From: Luscinia megarhynchos
Lineage: Eukaryota > Chordata > Aves > Passeriformes > Turdidae
Reading direction: 5' to 3'
Assembly (NCBI GenBank): GCA_034336665.1
Contig: JAPFBE010000068.1
Span: forward strand, 124,001 to 188,000
DNA: 64,000 bases
In this document: in pieces, positions 23,046 to 35,500 of the stretch
Layout of the letters: every line of letters begins with the position of its first letter
Position numbering within the stretch: the stretch's first letter is position 1
Notes under the pieces: model-generated
The model's database searches: none
The model's input: the letters and a program-made list of their open reading frames with translations, nothing else
Told to the model about the DNA's origin: nothing
Translations under genes and position numbers: made by a program

Positions 23046-24545
23046 TTTGGGGTGGATTTGGGGGATAATTTTGGTTAATTTTGGGTAATTTTGGGATAAT
23101 TTTGGATAATTTTTGGATTTTTTGGGATAACTGGGTAATTTTTGGATAATTTTGTATAATTTTGGATAAATTTGGGTAATTTCCGCTAATTTTGGATGAT
23201 TTTGGGTAATTTTCTGTAATTTTGGGATAACTTTGGATAGTTTCGGATAATTTCCGATAATTTTGGGTAACTTTGGATAATTTTGGGTAATTTCGGATTA
23301 TTTCGGATAACTTTGGGATAATTTTGGATAATTTTGGGTAATTGTGGATAATTTTAGATAATTTTGAATAACTTTGGACAATTGGGGATAATTTTGGATA
23401 ATTTTGGCTAATTTTGGGATAATTTTGGGATAATTTTGGGATAACTTGGGATAATTTTGGATAACTTTGAATAATTTTGGGATAATTTTGGGATAACTTT
23501 GGGATAACTTTAGATAATTTTTGGGTAATTTTGGGATAATTTTGAATAACTTTGGATAATTTTGGATAATTCTGGATAATTTAGAATAACTTTGGGTAAT
23601 TTTGGATAACTTTGGATAATTTTGTATAATTTTGGGATGATTTGGGTAATTTCGGGATAATTTTGGGGTAATTTTGAGGTAATTTTGGGCTAATTTTGCC
23701 TAATTTTGGATAATTTTGGGATAATTTTGGTTAATTTTGGGATAATTTGGGGATTTTTTGGGATAATTTTGGGTAATTTTGAATAACTGGATATTTTTGG
23801 GATAATTTTGGATAACTTTGGGTAATTTTGGGTAACTTTGGATAATTTTGGATAACTTTGGGATAATTTTGGATAATTTTGGGATAATTTTGGGATAACT
23901 TGGGATAATTTTGGGATAACTTTGGGATAACTTTGGGATAATTTTGGGATAACTTTAGATAATTTTTGGCTAATTTTGGGATAATTTTGAATAACTTTGG
24001 ATAACTTTGGGATAATTTTGGATATTTTTGGGATAACTTTGGGATAATTTCGGATAATTTTGGCTAATTTTGGGATAATTTTGGGATAACTGGGATAATT
24101 TTGGGATAATTTTGGGATAACTTTAGATAATTTTTGGATAATTTTGGGATAATTTTGAATAACTTTGGATAACTTTGGGTAATTTCGGATAATTTTGGGT
24201 AACTTTGGATAACTTTAGGTAACTTTGGGATAATTTTGGATAATTTTGGGATAACTTTGGGACAATTTTGCATAATTCCTTTTGGGGATAATTCTTCTGG
24301 GATAATTTTGGGATAACTTTGGGATAATTTTGTGATAATCCTTTGGGATAATTTTGGCCACTTTGGGATAATTTTGGGCCAATTTTGGGGCTAATTTTGG
24401 GATAACTCTTGGGATAATTTTGGGCTAATTTCGGATAACTCTTGGGATAATTTTTGGGATAACTTTAGATAATTTTTGGCTAATTTTGGGGATACTCTTG
24501 GGGCTAATTTTGGATTATTTTGGGATTTTTGGGGCTGATTTTGGG
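23045..24545. repeat. ~11 bp array, TTTTGGGATAA / TTTTGGATAAC
   Basis: About 130 units of TTTTGGGATAA, TTTTGGATAA and CTTTGGATAA. This is the most AT-rich stretch of the window and has no coding island. Ends near the TCGCTCAG acceptor at 24574. Confidence 0.92.
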
Positions 24546-24574
24546 CTAATTTTGGCTACCTTGGGCTCGCTCAG

Positions 24575-24708
24575 GTCACGCCTCCGGGTCACTGGCGACC
24601 GGCGACGACTGGGACAGCGGGGAGGGGCGGAGATGGGGGAGGGACAGCGCAGGGGGAGGGACGCAGCGCACCGATGGCGCGCTGAGGTCTCACTGCCCGA
24701 GACCCCCG
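24575..24708 (+). CDS. KMT2B: KMT2B linker exon (DDWDSGEG ... AEVSLPETPG)
   Basis: A GGGCTCGCTCAG acceptor and GGTGAG donor enclose a 134-nt island. One frame reads TGDDWDSGEGRRW and another ends RRGRDAAHRWRAEVSLPETP. The human linker between the CXXC and PHD1 has EDSDDSEPGGPP followed by RRRTPRENELPLPEPEE, the same order of acidic, basic and LPEP parts. The two halves are in different frames, so an indel lies between. Disordered linker, moderate support. Confidence 0.55.
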
Positions 24709-24719
24709 GTGAGGGCCCG

Positions 24720-25180
24720 GGGACAGAGGGACACGGACGTGAGAGGGGGAGGGACATTGACATGGGGATTGCACACTGGGGGATTGGGGACACTTTTGGG
24801 GACACGGATGTGAGGGAGGGGACATTGGGGACATTGGGGACATGGGGACATTGGGGGGATTGGGGACACAGACATTGGGGACAGTGGGACACTTTGGGGG
24901 GATTGGGGCTTTGGGACAGTGGACACTGGGGGACATTAGACAGTGGGGAACTGGGACATTGGGGGATTGGGGACATTTTGGGGACATTGAGGGATTGGGG
25001 GATTTGGGGACACTGGGGACACTGGGGGACTGGGGACATTTTGGGGACATTGGGGACACTGGGGTGGGGACATTACGGACATTGGGGACATTTTGGGGAC
25101 ATTGGGGGACACTAGGGACACCAGACATTGGGGGACATTTTGGGGACATTTTTGGGACATTTTGGGGCCCTGTGGGCCTG
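24720..25180. repeat. GGGGACATT array
   Basis: Units of GGGGACATTGGGGACACT, about 9-18 bp, directly after the linker exon donor. Positions 25180-25230 are a short non-repeat GC stretch with no clear splice pair. Confidence 0.9.
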
Positions 25181-25229
25181 ACTGGTGGGGACAGGTGCGA
25201 TCAGGGCCAGGTGGTGGCCCAGGTGTCCA

Positions 25230-27525
25230 GCGTCCCCAGGTGTATTTTGCGTGGTCCGGTGAGGGTTTTGGGTGGGACCTATGCGTTTGGTGCATTCGCG
25301 TAATTTTGCGGGATTTTGGGTGTACTCTTGGGTGTTTGGGTACATTCGGTGCATTTGGGTGTCTTTGTGCATTTCGCGTACTGGCATTCGGGTGATATTT
25401 GGCGTCCTGGGTGCGGTCGTGGTGCTTTTGGGCGTGTCTCGGGGTGTCCGGCATCCTGCATTTTGTGGTCTTTGGGGTGCATTTTGGGTGCATTCCTGGT
25501 CCATTCCGGGCATTTCGGCATTTTGTTCCTGGGGTGCATTTCGAGCGTGGGCGCATCCGGTGCATGTGCCATCGATGCGTCTTGGGTGCATTTCGCGGTG
25601 CATTTTGGGTCGTTTCGGGTGCATTTGCGCGTCTTTGGTGCGTTCGGGTGCATCCGGGTGCGTTTCGGTGCATCTCGGGTGCATCTTGGGTGCATCTTGG
25701 CTACATCGGGGTATTGCGCATCTCGGGTGTTTTGGGTGTGCTTTTGGGTGTAATTTGGGTGTACTCGTGTTTTGTAGGTTTGGGTGGTCTTGGGTGTACG
25801 GTGTCTGGAGTATCCCCAAGTGTATTTGTGGGTGTTTTTGAGTGCATTTTTGGGTGTATCTGGTCTATTTTGGGTGTATTCTGGGGTCCATTTCGGGTGT
25901 ATTCGGGTGTATCTTTGGGCATGTTCGTGTGCATTCCCCGGGTGCGTTTTGGCATTTCCGGGTGCATTTTGTGCATTTTGACTGTATTCGGGTGAATTTC
26001 TGTGGCATCTCGGCGTACTTTGGGCGGTTTTGGGTGCGTTTCCGTATTTCCTTTTGGGTGCTTTGGGCATTCTGCGCATCTTTTGGTGCATTTCGGGTGC
26101 GTTTCCAGGTGTATCTCGGTGTGTTTCGGTGTATCCGGCGTGCTCTGGTGCATTTCGGTAGATTTCGGGTGGATTTTGGGTGGATTTTGGGTGTATTTTG
26201 ATTTTTGTTTTCGGGTGCATTTTGGGCGGTTTCGTGCATTTGGGGAGCATTTGGGATAGATTTCGTGTGGTTCGGGTGCATTTTGGGTGTATTTTTAGTG
26301 CATTTTTGGGTGCGTTTCGTGCATTTCAGGTGCATTTTGCCGCTTTGGGTGTATCTGCATGCATTTGGGGTGCATTTTTGCGTTTTTGTGTATTTCGCGT
26401 GCATTCCGGTGTGTATTCCGGGTGTGTTTTGGGTGTATTCTAGTGTATTTCGGGTGCATTTCAGGGTGTGTTTTAGGTGTGTGTTGCGTGGTTTGGGTGT
26501 GATTTTGGGTGTATTTGGGGTGTATTCTGGGCCGATTTTGGGTGCTTGGTGCGGGTTTAGGGTGTGTTTTTGGGTGCATTTTGATGTTTTGCGTGTATCT
26601 CGGTGCATTTCGCGTGGTGTTTTTGTGTATTTTGGGTGTGTTCTGGGTGCACTCGGGTGCATTTCGGGTGCATTCTGGGTGCATTCCGGCAGTCTTGGGG
26701 TGCATTTTTGGGCTCGCATTTCGGGTGCATTTTAGGTGTATTTGGGTGTGGTTTTGGGTGTATTTTGGTGTTTTCGGGTGTGTTTTGGGTGCATTTTTGT
26801 GTTTTCTCAAGTGTTTTGGGGCTGTTTTGGGTGCATTTCCGTGCGTATTCTGGTTGCATTTGATATATTTCGCGTGTGTTTCGTGTATTCTGGGTGCATT
26901 TTGATATATTTCGGTGTATTCTCGGTGTGCTCGGGTGTATTTTGGGTGCATTTTTGGTGTGTTTTTGGTGTATTTCTGGGTGTGTTTTGGGTGCGTTTCT
27001 GGATGTGGTTTCGGCGATTTTGGGTGTATTTTTGGGTGTGTCTTGCGTATTTCGGCGTATTTCTGGGCGTATTTTCGGGTGTATTTCTGGGTGTATTTCG
27101 GGTGTATTTTTGGGTGTAATTTTGGGTGTATTTCGGGTGCATTCTTTGGTGTGCTTTCGGGTGTATTTTGGGTGTATTTCAGGTGTGTTTTGTGGCGTGT
27201 TTTTGGGCGATTTTGGGTGCATTTTGCGTGTTTTTGGTTTATTTTGGGTGTGTTTCGGGTGCATTTTGGGTGTATTTCCTGTGCATTTTGGTGTATTTCG
27301 GGTGCATTTTGCTGTATTTCGAGTGTGTTTTTGCGTGTCTTCGGGTGTATTTCGGGTGTATTTGGGGTGTATTTCAGATGTGTTCTCGGGTGTGTTTCGG
27401 GTGTGTTTCTTGGTGTGTTTCGGGTGTATTCCGGTGTATTTTTGGTATATTCCGGGTGTATTCCGGGTGTATTTTCGCATATTCCTCGGGCGTATCTCGG
27501 TGCAGTCTCGGGTGTGTGGTTTCGC
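25230..27525. repeat. 10-12 bp array, TTTCGGGTGCA / TTTTGGGTGTA
   Basis: About 200 units of TTTCGGGTGCAT and TTTTGGGTGTAT, with many CpGs. Drifts from GTGCATTT to GTGTATTT along its length. Long frames on both strands are artefacts. Ends at the CTGACTGCCCCCCAG acceptor. Confidence 0.92.
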
Positions 27526-27539
27526 TGACTGCCCCCCAG

Positions 27540-27630
27540 ACCCGCCCCGAGCCTGACCCTGCCCCTTTAGCCGCGGGCCCCCGCCTCCAGCCGCTGCTGC
27601 AGCTCCCACAAGGCCGGGAGGCACCTCCAG
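27540..27630 (+). CDS. KMT2B: KMT2B linker exon with LQPLLQL motif
   Basis: A CTGACTGCCCCCCAG acceptor and a CCTCCAG/GTGGGG donor. Frame 1 reads TRPEPDPAPLAAG then PRLQPLLQLPQGREAPP, matching human KMT2B PEPEEQSRPRKP then TLQPVLQLKARRR. The whole exon is open in one frame and joins in phase to the next. A second possible acceptor (CCCCTTTAG at 27570) would shorten it. Confidence 0.7.
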
Positions 27631-27639
27631 GTGGGGAGG

Positions 27640-27960
27640 GGCGCCGAATTTGGGGTGGGGAGGGGCTGAAACTTGGGGGAGGGGCCAAATCTGAAGTGGG
27701 AAAAGCCCAAAAATTGGGGACTGGGGAAAATTTGGGGGTGGGGAGGGGCAAAAATAAGGGGGAGGGGCCAGAATTTGGGGTGGGGAGGGGCAGCACCTGG
27801 AGAGGGGGATGGAGAAATTTGGGGTGGGGGAGGGGCCAAAATTTTTAGGGGGAGGGGTTGAATTTGGGGGTGGGGGAGGGGCCGAAAGTTTGAGGAGGGA
27901 ACCAAAATTTTGGGGTGGGGAGGGGGAGCTGGTGTCGGTTTGGGGTGGGGAGGGGCCTGG
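27640..27960. repeat. G-rich array, GGGGAGGGGC with AAATTTGGGG
   Basis: About 12 units of 20-28 bp (GGTGGGGAGGGGCAAAAATT). Short intron of about 350 bp between two linker exons, ending in CTGACCCCTCCCCCCAG. Confidence 0.85.
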
Positions 27961-27980
27961 GCTCTGACCCCTCCCCCCAG

Positions 27981-28085
27981 GGATTGGGGCCCCCGGGAGC
28001 TCTGGGGGCCCCCCCCAGAACGGGTGTGGGGAGGGGCCGGGCCGACGGGAGGGGCGGGACGAGGCTACGCTGCGGGACTCTCAAG
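27981..28085 (+). CDS. KMT2B: KMT2B linker exon preceding PHD1 (APGSSGGPPQNG ... ADGRGGTRLR)
   Basis: Acceptor CCTCCCCCCAG and donor AAG/GTGAGG, 105 nt. It joins in phase to the previous exon and reads GIGAPGSSGGPPQNGCGE (human LAPGPFASFPNGWTGK). After one frame change it reads ADGRGGTRLRCGTLK (human SPDGVHRVRVDFK), then continues in phase into EDSALDNVW of the next exon. The family motif DGVHRVRVDFKED is strongly conserved in mammals; here only DG, R-x-R and the final K are retained. Confidence 0.68.
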
Positions 28086-29560
28086 GTGAGGGCCCCCAAA
28101 ATTTTCACCCCAAATTCTCCCCCACCCCGAAAATTCACCCCCAATTCCTCCCCACCCTAAAAATTGTCCCAAAAAATTCATCCCTAAATCTCCCTCCCCA
28201 CCCTAAAAATTATCCCAAAAAATTCATCCTTAAATTCCCCTCACCCCGAAAATTATCCGATTCACTCCCCCACCCTCCCCACCCTAAAAATTATCCCAAA
28301 AAATTCATCCCAAATTCTCCCCCACCCCAAAAATCAGCCCCAAACTCCTCCCCCACCCTGAAATTAACCCCCAAAACTCATCCTAAAATTCCCTCCCCCA
28401 CACCCCAAAAATGGTCCCCAAAAATTCAACCAAAAAATTCCCTCCCCCACCCCAAAAATGGTCCCAAAAATTCACCTAAAATTCCCCTCCCCACCTGAAA
28501 ATTATCCCAAAAAATCCTCCCAAAATTCCCCTCCCCCACCCCCAAAAGTTATCCCAAAAAATTCACCCAAAATTCTCATTTTCCACCCCAAAAATTCCCC
28601 TCAAGTTTTCCCCAAAATTCCCTCCCCCATCCCAAAATTATCCCAAAAATTCATCCTAAAATTCCCTCCACCGAAACCCCCAAAATGGTCCCAAAATTCT
28701 CATTTTCCACCCCAAAAATTTCTGCAAAATTTTCCCTCCCCACCCCAAATTTTTCAAAAATCTTCCCAAAATTCCCCTCCCCCACCCCCAAAAAACACCC
28801 CCAAATTCCCCCAAAAATTCTCATTTTCCACCCCAAAAATTCCCCAAATTTTCCCAAAAATTCCCTCCCCCACCCGGAAATTGTCCCAAAAAATTCAACC
28901 GAAAATTCCCTCCCCACCCTCAAAAACTATCCCAAAAATTCTTCCTAAAATTTCCCTCCCCACCCCTTAAAATTATCCCCAAAATTCACCCCAAAATTCC
29001 CTCCCCCACCTGAAACCCCCCAAAATGGTCCCAAAATTCTCATTTTTCCACCCCCAAAAATTTCTCCAAGATTTCCCTCCCCACAATTTTTCAAAAAATC
29101 TTCCCAAATTCCGCTCCCCACCCCAAAATTATCCCAAAAAATTCACCCAAAATTCTCATTTTCACTCCAAAAATTCCCTCAAATTTTCCCAAAATTCCCT
29201 CCCCCACCCCCAAAATTATCCCTAAAAATTCACCTAAAATTCTCATTTTCCACCCCAAAATTGTCCCAAAAATTCACCCAAAATTCCATTTTCCACCCCC
29301 AAAACTTCTCCAAGATTTCCCCTCCCCCCACCCCAAATTTTTCCAAAAATCCTCCCAAAATTCCCTCCCCAGCCCAAAAGGAAAATTATCCCAAAAATTC
29401 ACCCCAAATTCTCATTTTCCACCCCAAAAATTCCCTCAAGTTTTCCCCAAAATTCCCCTCCCCCACCCCAAAAATTGTCCCAAAAAATTCACCCCAAATT
29501 TCCCCTCCCCCATCCCCAAAATTTCTTCCAAAATTCCCCCAAAACCTCCAAAATCTGAGA
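28086..29560. repeat. CA-rich intronic repeat with CCCTCCCCCACCCC words
   Basis: Units of about 40-90 bp, CCCAAAAATTCACC plus AAAATTCCCTCCCCCACCCC. Larger blocks (about 250-300 bp) with AATTCTCATTTTCCACCCC recur at 28575, 28700, 28815, 29035, 29150, 29250 and 29410. Polypyrimidine-rich but with no exon-like island. Confidence 0.88.
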
Positions 29561-29599
29561 GGGGAAAAAACCAAAACCCCCCAAAAATTTTTCATTTTT

Positions 29600-31065
29600 T
29601 TGCCTCCTGATCCCAAATTTGGGATTTTTCAACCCAAATTTTGGGGTTTGCAAAATTTCAATTTTGGGCTTTTATTTTTTTTTTTTTTGGGTCATTTTTA
29701 GGAGTTTTTGGGTTTTTTCGGGATCCTGACCCCAAATTTTGGGATTTTTTATGTGAAATTTTTGGGGTTTTCCCTCCAATTTTTGGGTGTTTTGGGTTTT
29801 TTTGGGCTCGTTTTTTATTTTTTTGGGGGGTCCTGACCCCAAATTTTGGGTTTTTCACCCCAAAATTTTGGGATTTTGGGAGGTTTTACTCCAATTTTAG
29901 GATTTTTGGGGTATTCTGGGCGGGTTTTTGGGGATTTTTGGGGTCCTGATGCCAAATTTTGGGTTTTTCACCCCAAAATTTTGGGATTTTGGGAGGTTTG
30001 GGGCTCATTCCTGGAGTTTTTTGGGGGTTGTTTCTGAGGTTTTTGGGGCTTTTTTGGGTGCTGACCCCAAATTTTTGGGGTTTTTGGAGGTTTTACCTGA
30101 AATTTTTTGCGATATTGGTGTTTTGGGGTTTTTTGGGTTCGTTTTTGGGGCCGTTTTTGGGGCCGTTTTTGGGGTTTTCCGGGTTATTTTTGGGGTAATT
30201 TTGATGTTTTTTGGGTTTTTTGGAGTCGTTTTTGGCGATTTTGGGGTCGTTTTTGGGGTTTTTGGGTCGTTTTGGGGGTTTTTGAGTCCTGACCCCAAAT
30301 TTTGGGTTTTTCACCCCAAATTTCAGAGATTTCAGGAGGTTTTATCTCAAATTTGGAGGTTTTAAGGTCACTTTGAAGGTTTTTTGGGGTCGTTTTCTGG
30401 GTTATTTGGGGTCGTTTTTGGGGTTTTCTGGGTTATTTTTGGGGTAATTTTGGGGTTTTTGGGGTTTTTGGGGTCGTTTTTGGGGTTTTTTAGGTGCTGA
30501 CCCCAAATTTTGGGTTTTTTACCCAGATTTTAGGGGTTATGGGGAAGTTTTACCTCCAATTTTGGTTTTTTGGGGTCGTTTGGGTCCCTTTTCGGGGCAT
30601 TTTGGGGTTTTCGGGTTATTTTTGGGGTAACTTTTGGGGTTTTTGGGGTCGTTTTTGGGGTTTTTGGGGTCGTTTTTGGGGTTTTTTTGGGTGCTGAGCC
30701 CGAATTTTGGGTTTTTCACCCCGAATTTCGCTGCCCACAGGAGGATTCTGCCCTGGGCAACGTCTGGTTTGGGAGGTTTTACCTCAAATTTTGGGGGACG
30801 CTTTTGGGGTCGTTTTTGGGGTTTTTTGGGTGCTGACCCGGAATTTTGGGCTTTTTACCCCAAAATTTAGGGGTTTAGGAAGGTTTTATCTCCAATTTTG
30901 GATGTTTTGGGGGTTTTTTTGGGTCCCTTTTTGGGGTTTTCCAGGTTATTTTTGGGGTAAATTTTGATGTTTTTGGGGGTTTTTGGGGTCGTTTTTGGGG
31001 TTTTTGGGGTCGTTTTTGGGGTTTTTTCGGGTGCTGAGCCCGAATTTTGGGTTTTTCACCCCGAA
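29600..31065. repeat. ~150-340 bp tandem repeat leading to the PHD1 acceptor
   Basis: Units contain GGTGCTGACCCCAAATTTTG, GGGTTTTTCACCCC and GGGGTCGTTTTTGGGG. The last units also contain the acceptor and exon start of the downstream PHD1 exon. Composition flips from C+A to G+T at about 29600, within the intron. Confidence 0.9.
30741..30768 (+). pseudogene. Duplicated acceptor and first ~28 bases of the PHD1 exon
   Basis: CGCTGCCCACAG followed by GAGGATTCTGCCCTGGGCAA and CGTCTGG repeats the acceptor and start of the true exon at 31081, with one change (GGGCAAC for GGACAAC). It then runs straight into GT-rich repeat with no donor close by. The offset is exactly 340 bp. A full acceptor without the rest of the exon makes it a decoy 3' splice site. 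Confidence 0.9.
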
Positions 31066-31080
31066 TTTCGCTGCCCACAG

Positions 31081-31194
31081 GAGGATTCTGCCCTGGACAA
31101 CGTCTGGCTCATGGGGGGGCTCAGCATCCTCTCGTCCGTGCCCGTCAGCGCCCCCCTGGTGTGTCTGCTCTGCGCCAGCAAAGGCCTGCACCAG
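31081..31194 (+). CDS. KMT2B: KMT2B exon: start of PHD finger 1
   Basis: The best preserved exon: 114 nt, 38 codons, fully open, acceptor CGCTGCCCACAG and donor CAG/GTACCC. It reads EDSALDNVWLMGGLSILSS then VPVSAPLVCLLCASKGLHQ; human KMT2B has EDCDLENVWLMGGLSVLTS and MVCLLCASKGLHE. The CLLC pair is the first zinc-ligand pair of PHD1, which in this family helps recruit or regulate the methyltransferase complex. It joins in phase to LVLCQVCC of the next exon. LCASKGLH separates KMT2B from KMT2A. Confidence 0.96.
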
Positions 31195-32500
31195 GTACCC
31201 GGAATGTGGCAATTCCCAAAATTCCTGAGGCTCCCAAAAATCCCAAAATTCCCCCAAAAAACCCCGTGAAAATCCCGAAATTCTCTGATTTTTTAGGAAT
31301 TTTAATGGGATCTTTTAGAGATTTTTTTAGGGATTTTTGGAGGATTTTTTTGAAATTGAGGCTCTCAAAAATTTGGGAATTCCCAAAATTCCTGAGGATC
31401 CCAAAAATCCCAAAATTCCCCAAAAAAACCCTGTGAAAATCCCGAAATTTTCTGATTTTTTAGGGATTTTTAGGAATTTTAATGGGATTTTTTAGAGATT
31501 TTTTTTTAGGGAGTTTTGGAGGAATTTTTGAAAATTGAGGCTCTTAAAAATTGGGGAGAGGCTCCAAAAATTTGGGAATTCCCAAAATTCTGGAGGCTCC
31601 CAAAAATCCCAAAATTCCCCCAAAAAACCCCGTGAAAATCCCGACATTTTCTGATTTTTTAGGGATTTTTTAGGAATTTTTATGGGATTTTTTAGAGATT
31701 TTTTTAGGGATTTTTGGAGGATTTTTTTGAAATTGAGGCTCCAAAAATTTGGGAATTCCCAAAATTCCTGAGGATCCCAAAAATCCCAAAATTCCCCCAA
31801 AAAATCCTGTGAAAATCCCGAAATTCTCTGGATTTTTTAGGGATTTTTTAGAGATTTTTATGGGATTTTTTAGGGGTTTTTTAGGGATTTTTGGAGGATT
31901 TTTTGAAAATTGAGGCTCTTAAAAATTGGGGAGAGGCTCCAAAAATTTGGGAATTCCCAAAATTCTGGAGGATCCCAAAAATCCCAAAAAATTCCCACGA
32001 AAATCCCAAAATTCTCTGATTTTTTTAGGGATTTTTGGGGGATTTTAGGGATTTTTAAGGCATTTTTTGGGTTTTTTTTGAGTTTGGGATTTCCTGGGTT
32101 GGGGTTGAGGGGACCCAAAAATTTGGGAATTCCCAAAATTCCTGAGGATCCCAAAAATCCCAAAATTCCCCAAAAAAACCCTGTGAAAATCCCCAAATTT
32201 TCTGATTTTTATGGGATTTTTTGGGGGGTTTTTTTTGGATTTTTGGAGTTTTTTAAGAAAATTTTTGGGGGTTTTTTGGGGGGTGGAAATTTGGGGGTTT
32301 TGGGAATTTTTTGGGAGGAAAATCTGGGATTTTCCTGAGGCATTTTGAGTTTTTTGGGGAACTTTGGGATTTTTGGAGGATTTGGAGCCGATTTTTCACT
32401 CATTTTTTGGGGTTTTTTGGGATTATTTGGTGATTTTGGAGGATTTTTTAAAATTATTTTTTAGGGAATTTTGGGGGATTTTTTGGGGGGAAAATTTTGG
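31195..32500. repeat. ~170-220 bp tandem repeat with internal inverted halves
   Basis: About six units. Each has a C+A half (GGCTCCCAAAAATCCCAAAA, CCCCGTGAAAATCCCGAAAT) followed by a G+T half (TTTTTTAGGGATTTTTTAGG). The halves are partly complementary, so a transcript unit could fold into a hairpin. Begins a few bases after the PHD1 donor. Confidence 0.88.
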
Positions 32501-35500
32501 GATTTTGGTGTCTCACCTGTGCCTCACCTGTCCCAGTCCCTGAGTGATTTTTGGGGTGAATTTGGGACATTTTGGGTCATTTTGGGCTAACTTTGGTCAT
32601 TTTAAACGGGATATTTTGGGGATTTTTGGGGGGATATTTTTGGGAATTTTTAGTGATTTTTATTGGATTTTTTGGCATTTTTTGGGGATTTTTTTAGGGG
32701 AAAATTTTGGGGATTTTGGTGTCTCACCTGTGCCTCACCTGTCCCAGTTCCTCAGTGGTTTTTGGGGTGAATTTGGGACATTTTGGGTCATTTTGGGCTA
32801 ATTTTGCTCATTTTTAACGGGATTTTTTTGGGATTTTTTCTTGGGTGAATTTTTGGGGGTGATTTCTGTGATTTTGGGGTCTCACCTGTGCCTCACCTGT
32901 CCCAGTCCCTCAGTGATTTTTGGGGGTAAATTTGGGACATTTTGGGTCATTTGGGGCTAACTTTGGTCATTTTAACGGGATTTTTGGGATTTTTGGGGGA
33001 TATTTTGGGAATTTTAGTGATTTTTTATTGGATTTTTTTGGCATTTTTTGGGGGATTTTTTTTAGGGGGGAAATTTTGGGGATTTTGGTGTCTCACCTGT
33101 GCCTCACCTGTCCCAGTTCCTCAGTGGTTTTTGGGGTGAATTTGGGACATTTTGGGTCATGTTGGGCTAATTTTGCTCATTTTTAATGGATTTTTTGGGA
33201 GGTTTTGGGGGATTTTTTGGGGAGGTTTTTGGGGATTTTTGGGGAGGTTTTTGGGGGATTTTTGGGGATTTTTGGGGATTTTTGAGGAAGTTTTGGGGTT
33301 TTGGTGTTTCACCTGTGCCTCACCTGTCCCAGTCCCTCAGTGATTTTTGGGGTGAATTTGGGACATTTTGGGTCATTTTGGGCTAATTTTGCTCATTTTT
33401 AACGGGGATTTTTTGGGATTTTTGGGGGGATTTTTTGAGGATTTTGGGGGATTTTCGGGGAGGAAGTTTTGGGGTTTTGGTGTTTCACCTGTGCCTCACC
33501 TGTCCCAGTCCCTCAGTGATTTTTGGGGTGAATTTGGGACATTTTGGGTCATTTTGGGCTAACTTTGGTCATTTTAAACGGGATTTTTTGGGATTTTTGG
33601 GGGGATATTTTTGGGAATTTTTAGTGATTTTTATTGGATTTTTTGGCATTTTTTGGGGATTTTTTTAGGGGGAAATTTTGGGGATTTTGGTGTCTCAACT
33701 GTGCCTCACCTGTCGCAGTTCCTCAGTGGTTTTTGGGGTGAATTTGGGACATTTTGGGTCATTTTGGGCTAATTTTGCTGATTTTTACGGGATTTTTTTG
33801 GGATTTTTTTTTTATTTTCTTGGGTGAATTTTTTCGGGGCGATTTCTGTGATTTTGGGGTCTCACGTGTGCCTCACCTGTCCCAGTCCCTGAGTGATTTT
33901 TGGGGTGAATTTGGGACATTTTGGGTCATGTTGGGCTAACTTTGCTCATTTTTAATGGATTTTTTGGGGGGTTTTTGGGGGATTTTTTGGGGATTTTGGG
34001 GGATTTTCGGGGAGGAAGTTTTGGGGTTTTGGTGTCTCACCTGTGCCTCACCTGTCCCAGTTCCTCAGTGGTTTTTGGGGTGAATTTGGGACATTTTGGG
34101 TCATTTTGGGCTAATCTCGCTGATTTTTAACGGGATTTTTTGGGGAATTTTTTTTTATTTCTTGGGTGAATTTTTTTGGGGTGATTTCTGTGATTTTGGG
34201 GTCTCACCTGCGCCTCACCTGTCCCAGTCCCTGAGTGATTTTTGGGGTGAATTTGGGACATTTTGGGCTAATTTTGCTCATTTTAAATGGATTTTTGGGG
34301 GGATTTTTTGGGGGATTTTTTGGGGATTTTTTGGGGGGAAGTTTTGGGATTTTGGGGTCTCACCTGCGCCTCACCTGTCCCAGTTCCTCAGTGATTTTTG
34401 GGATGAATTTGGTGCATTTTGGGTCATTTTGGGCTAATTTTGCTGATTTTTAACGGGATTTTTTTGGGATTTTTTTTTTATTTTCTTGGGTGAATTTTTT
34501 TGGGGTGATTTCTGTGCTTTTGGGGTCTCACCTGTGCCTCACCTGTCCCAGTCCCTGAGTGATTTTTGGGGTGAATTTGGGACATTTTGGGTCATGTTGG
34601 GCTAATTTTGCTCATTTTTAATGGATTTTTTGGGGGGTTTTTGGGGGATTTTTTGCGGGATTTTTGGGGGATTTTCGGGGAGGAAGTTTTGGGGTTTTGG
34701 TGTCTCACCTGTGCCTCACCTGTCCCAGTCCCTCAGTGGTTTTTGGGGTGAATTTGGGACATTTTGGGTCATTTTGGGCTAATTTTGCTCATTTTTAACG
34801 GGACTTTTTTTGGATTTTCGGGGAATTTTTAATGGTTTTTTGGGGATTTTTTGGGGAATTTTTATTAGGTTTTTTGGGATTTTTAGGGGGATTTTTTTGG
34901 GAATTTTGGGGATTTTGGTGTCTCACCTGTGCCTCACCTGTCCCAGTTCCTCGGTGATTTTTGGGGTGAATTTGGGGCATTTTGGGGCAGTTTTGGGACC
35001 ATTCTGCTCATTTTTAATGGATTCTTTTAGGATTTTTTGGGAATTTTTAATGGATTTTTTTGGGGAATTTTTGGGGGATTTTTTTGGGAAGTTTGGGAGA
35101 TTTTGGTGTCTCACCTGTGTCTCACCTGTCCCAGTCCCTGAGTGATTTTTGGGGTAAATTTGGGACATTTTGGGTCATTTTGGGCTAACTTTGGTCATTT
35201 TAAACGGGATTTTTGGGGATTTTTGGGGGATATTTTTGGGAATTTTTAGTGATTTTTTATTGGATTTTTGGCATTTTTGGGGATTTTTTTAGGGGAAATT
35301 TTGGGGATTTTGGGGTCTCACCTGTGCCTCACCTGTCCCAGTCCCTCAGTGGTTTTTGGGGTGAATTTGGGACATTTTGGGTCATTTTGGGCTAATTTTG
35401 CTCATTTTTAACGGGATTTTTTTGGGATTTTTTTTTTATTTTCTTGGGTGAATTTTTTTGGGGTGATTTCTGTGCTTTTGGGGTCTCACCTGCGCCTCAC

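Noticed and set aside
25180..25235. Short GC-rich segment (GGTGGGGACAGGTGCGATCAGG) as an exon
   Set aside because: No convincing acceptor/donor pair and no similarity to the KMT2B linker.
25279..27624. Several 200-350 codon frames on both strands (His/Pro/Thr-rich and Cys/Phe/Gly-rich)
   Set aside because: All six frames stay partly open because the TTTCGGGTGCA unit lacks stop codons; no conserved motif.
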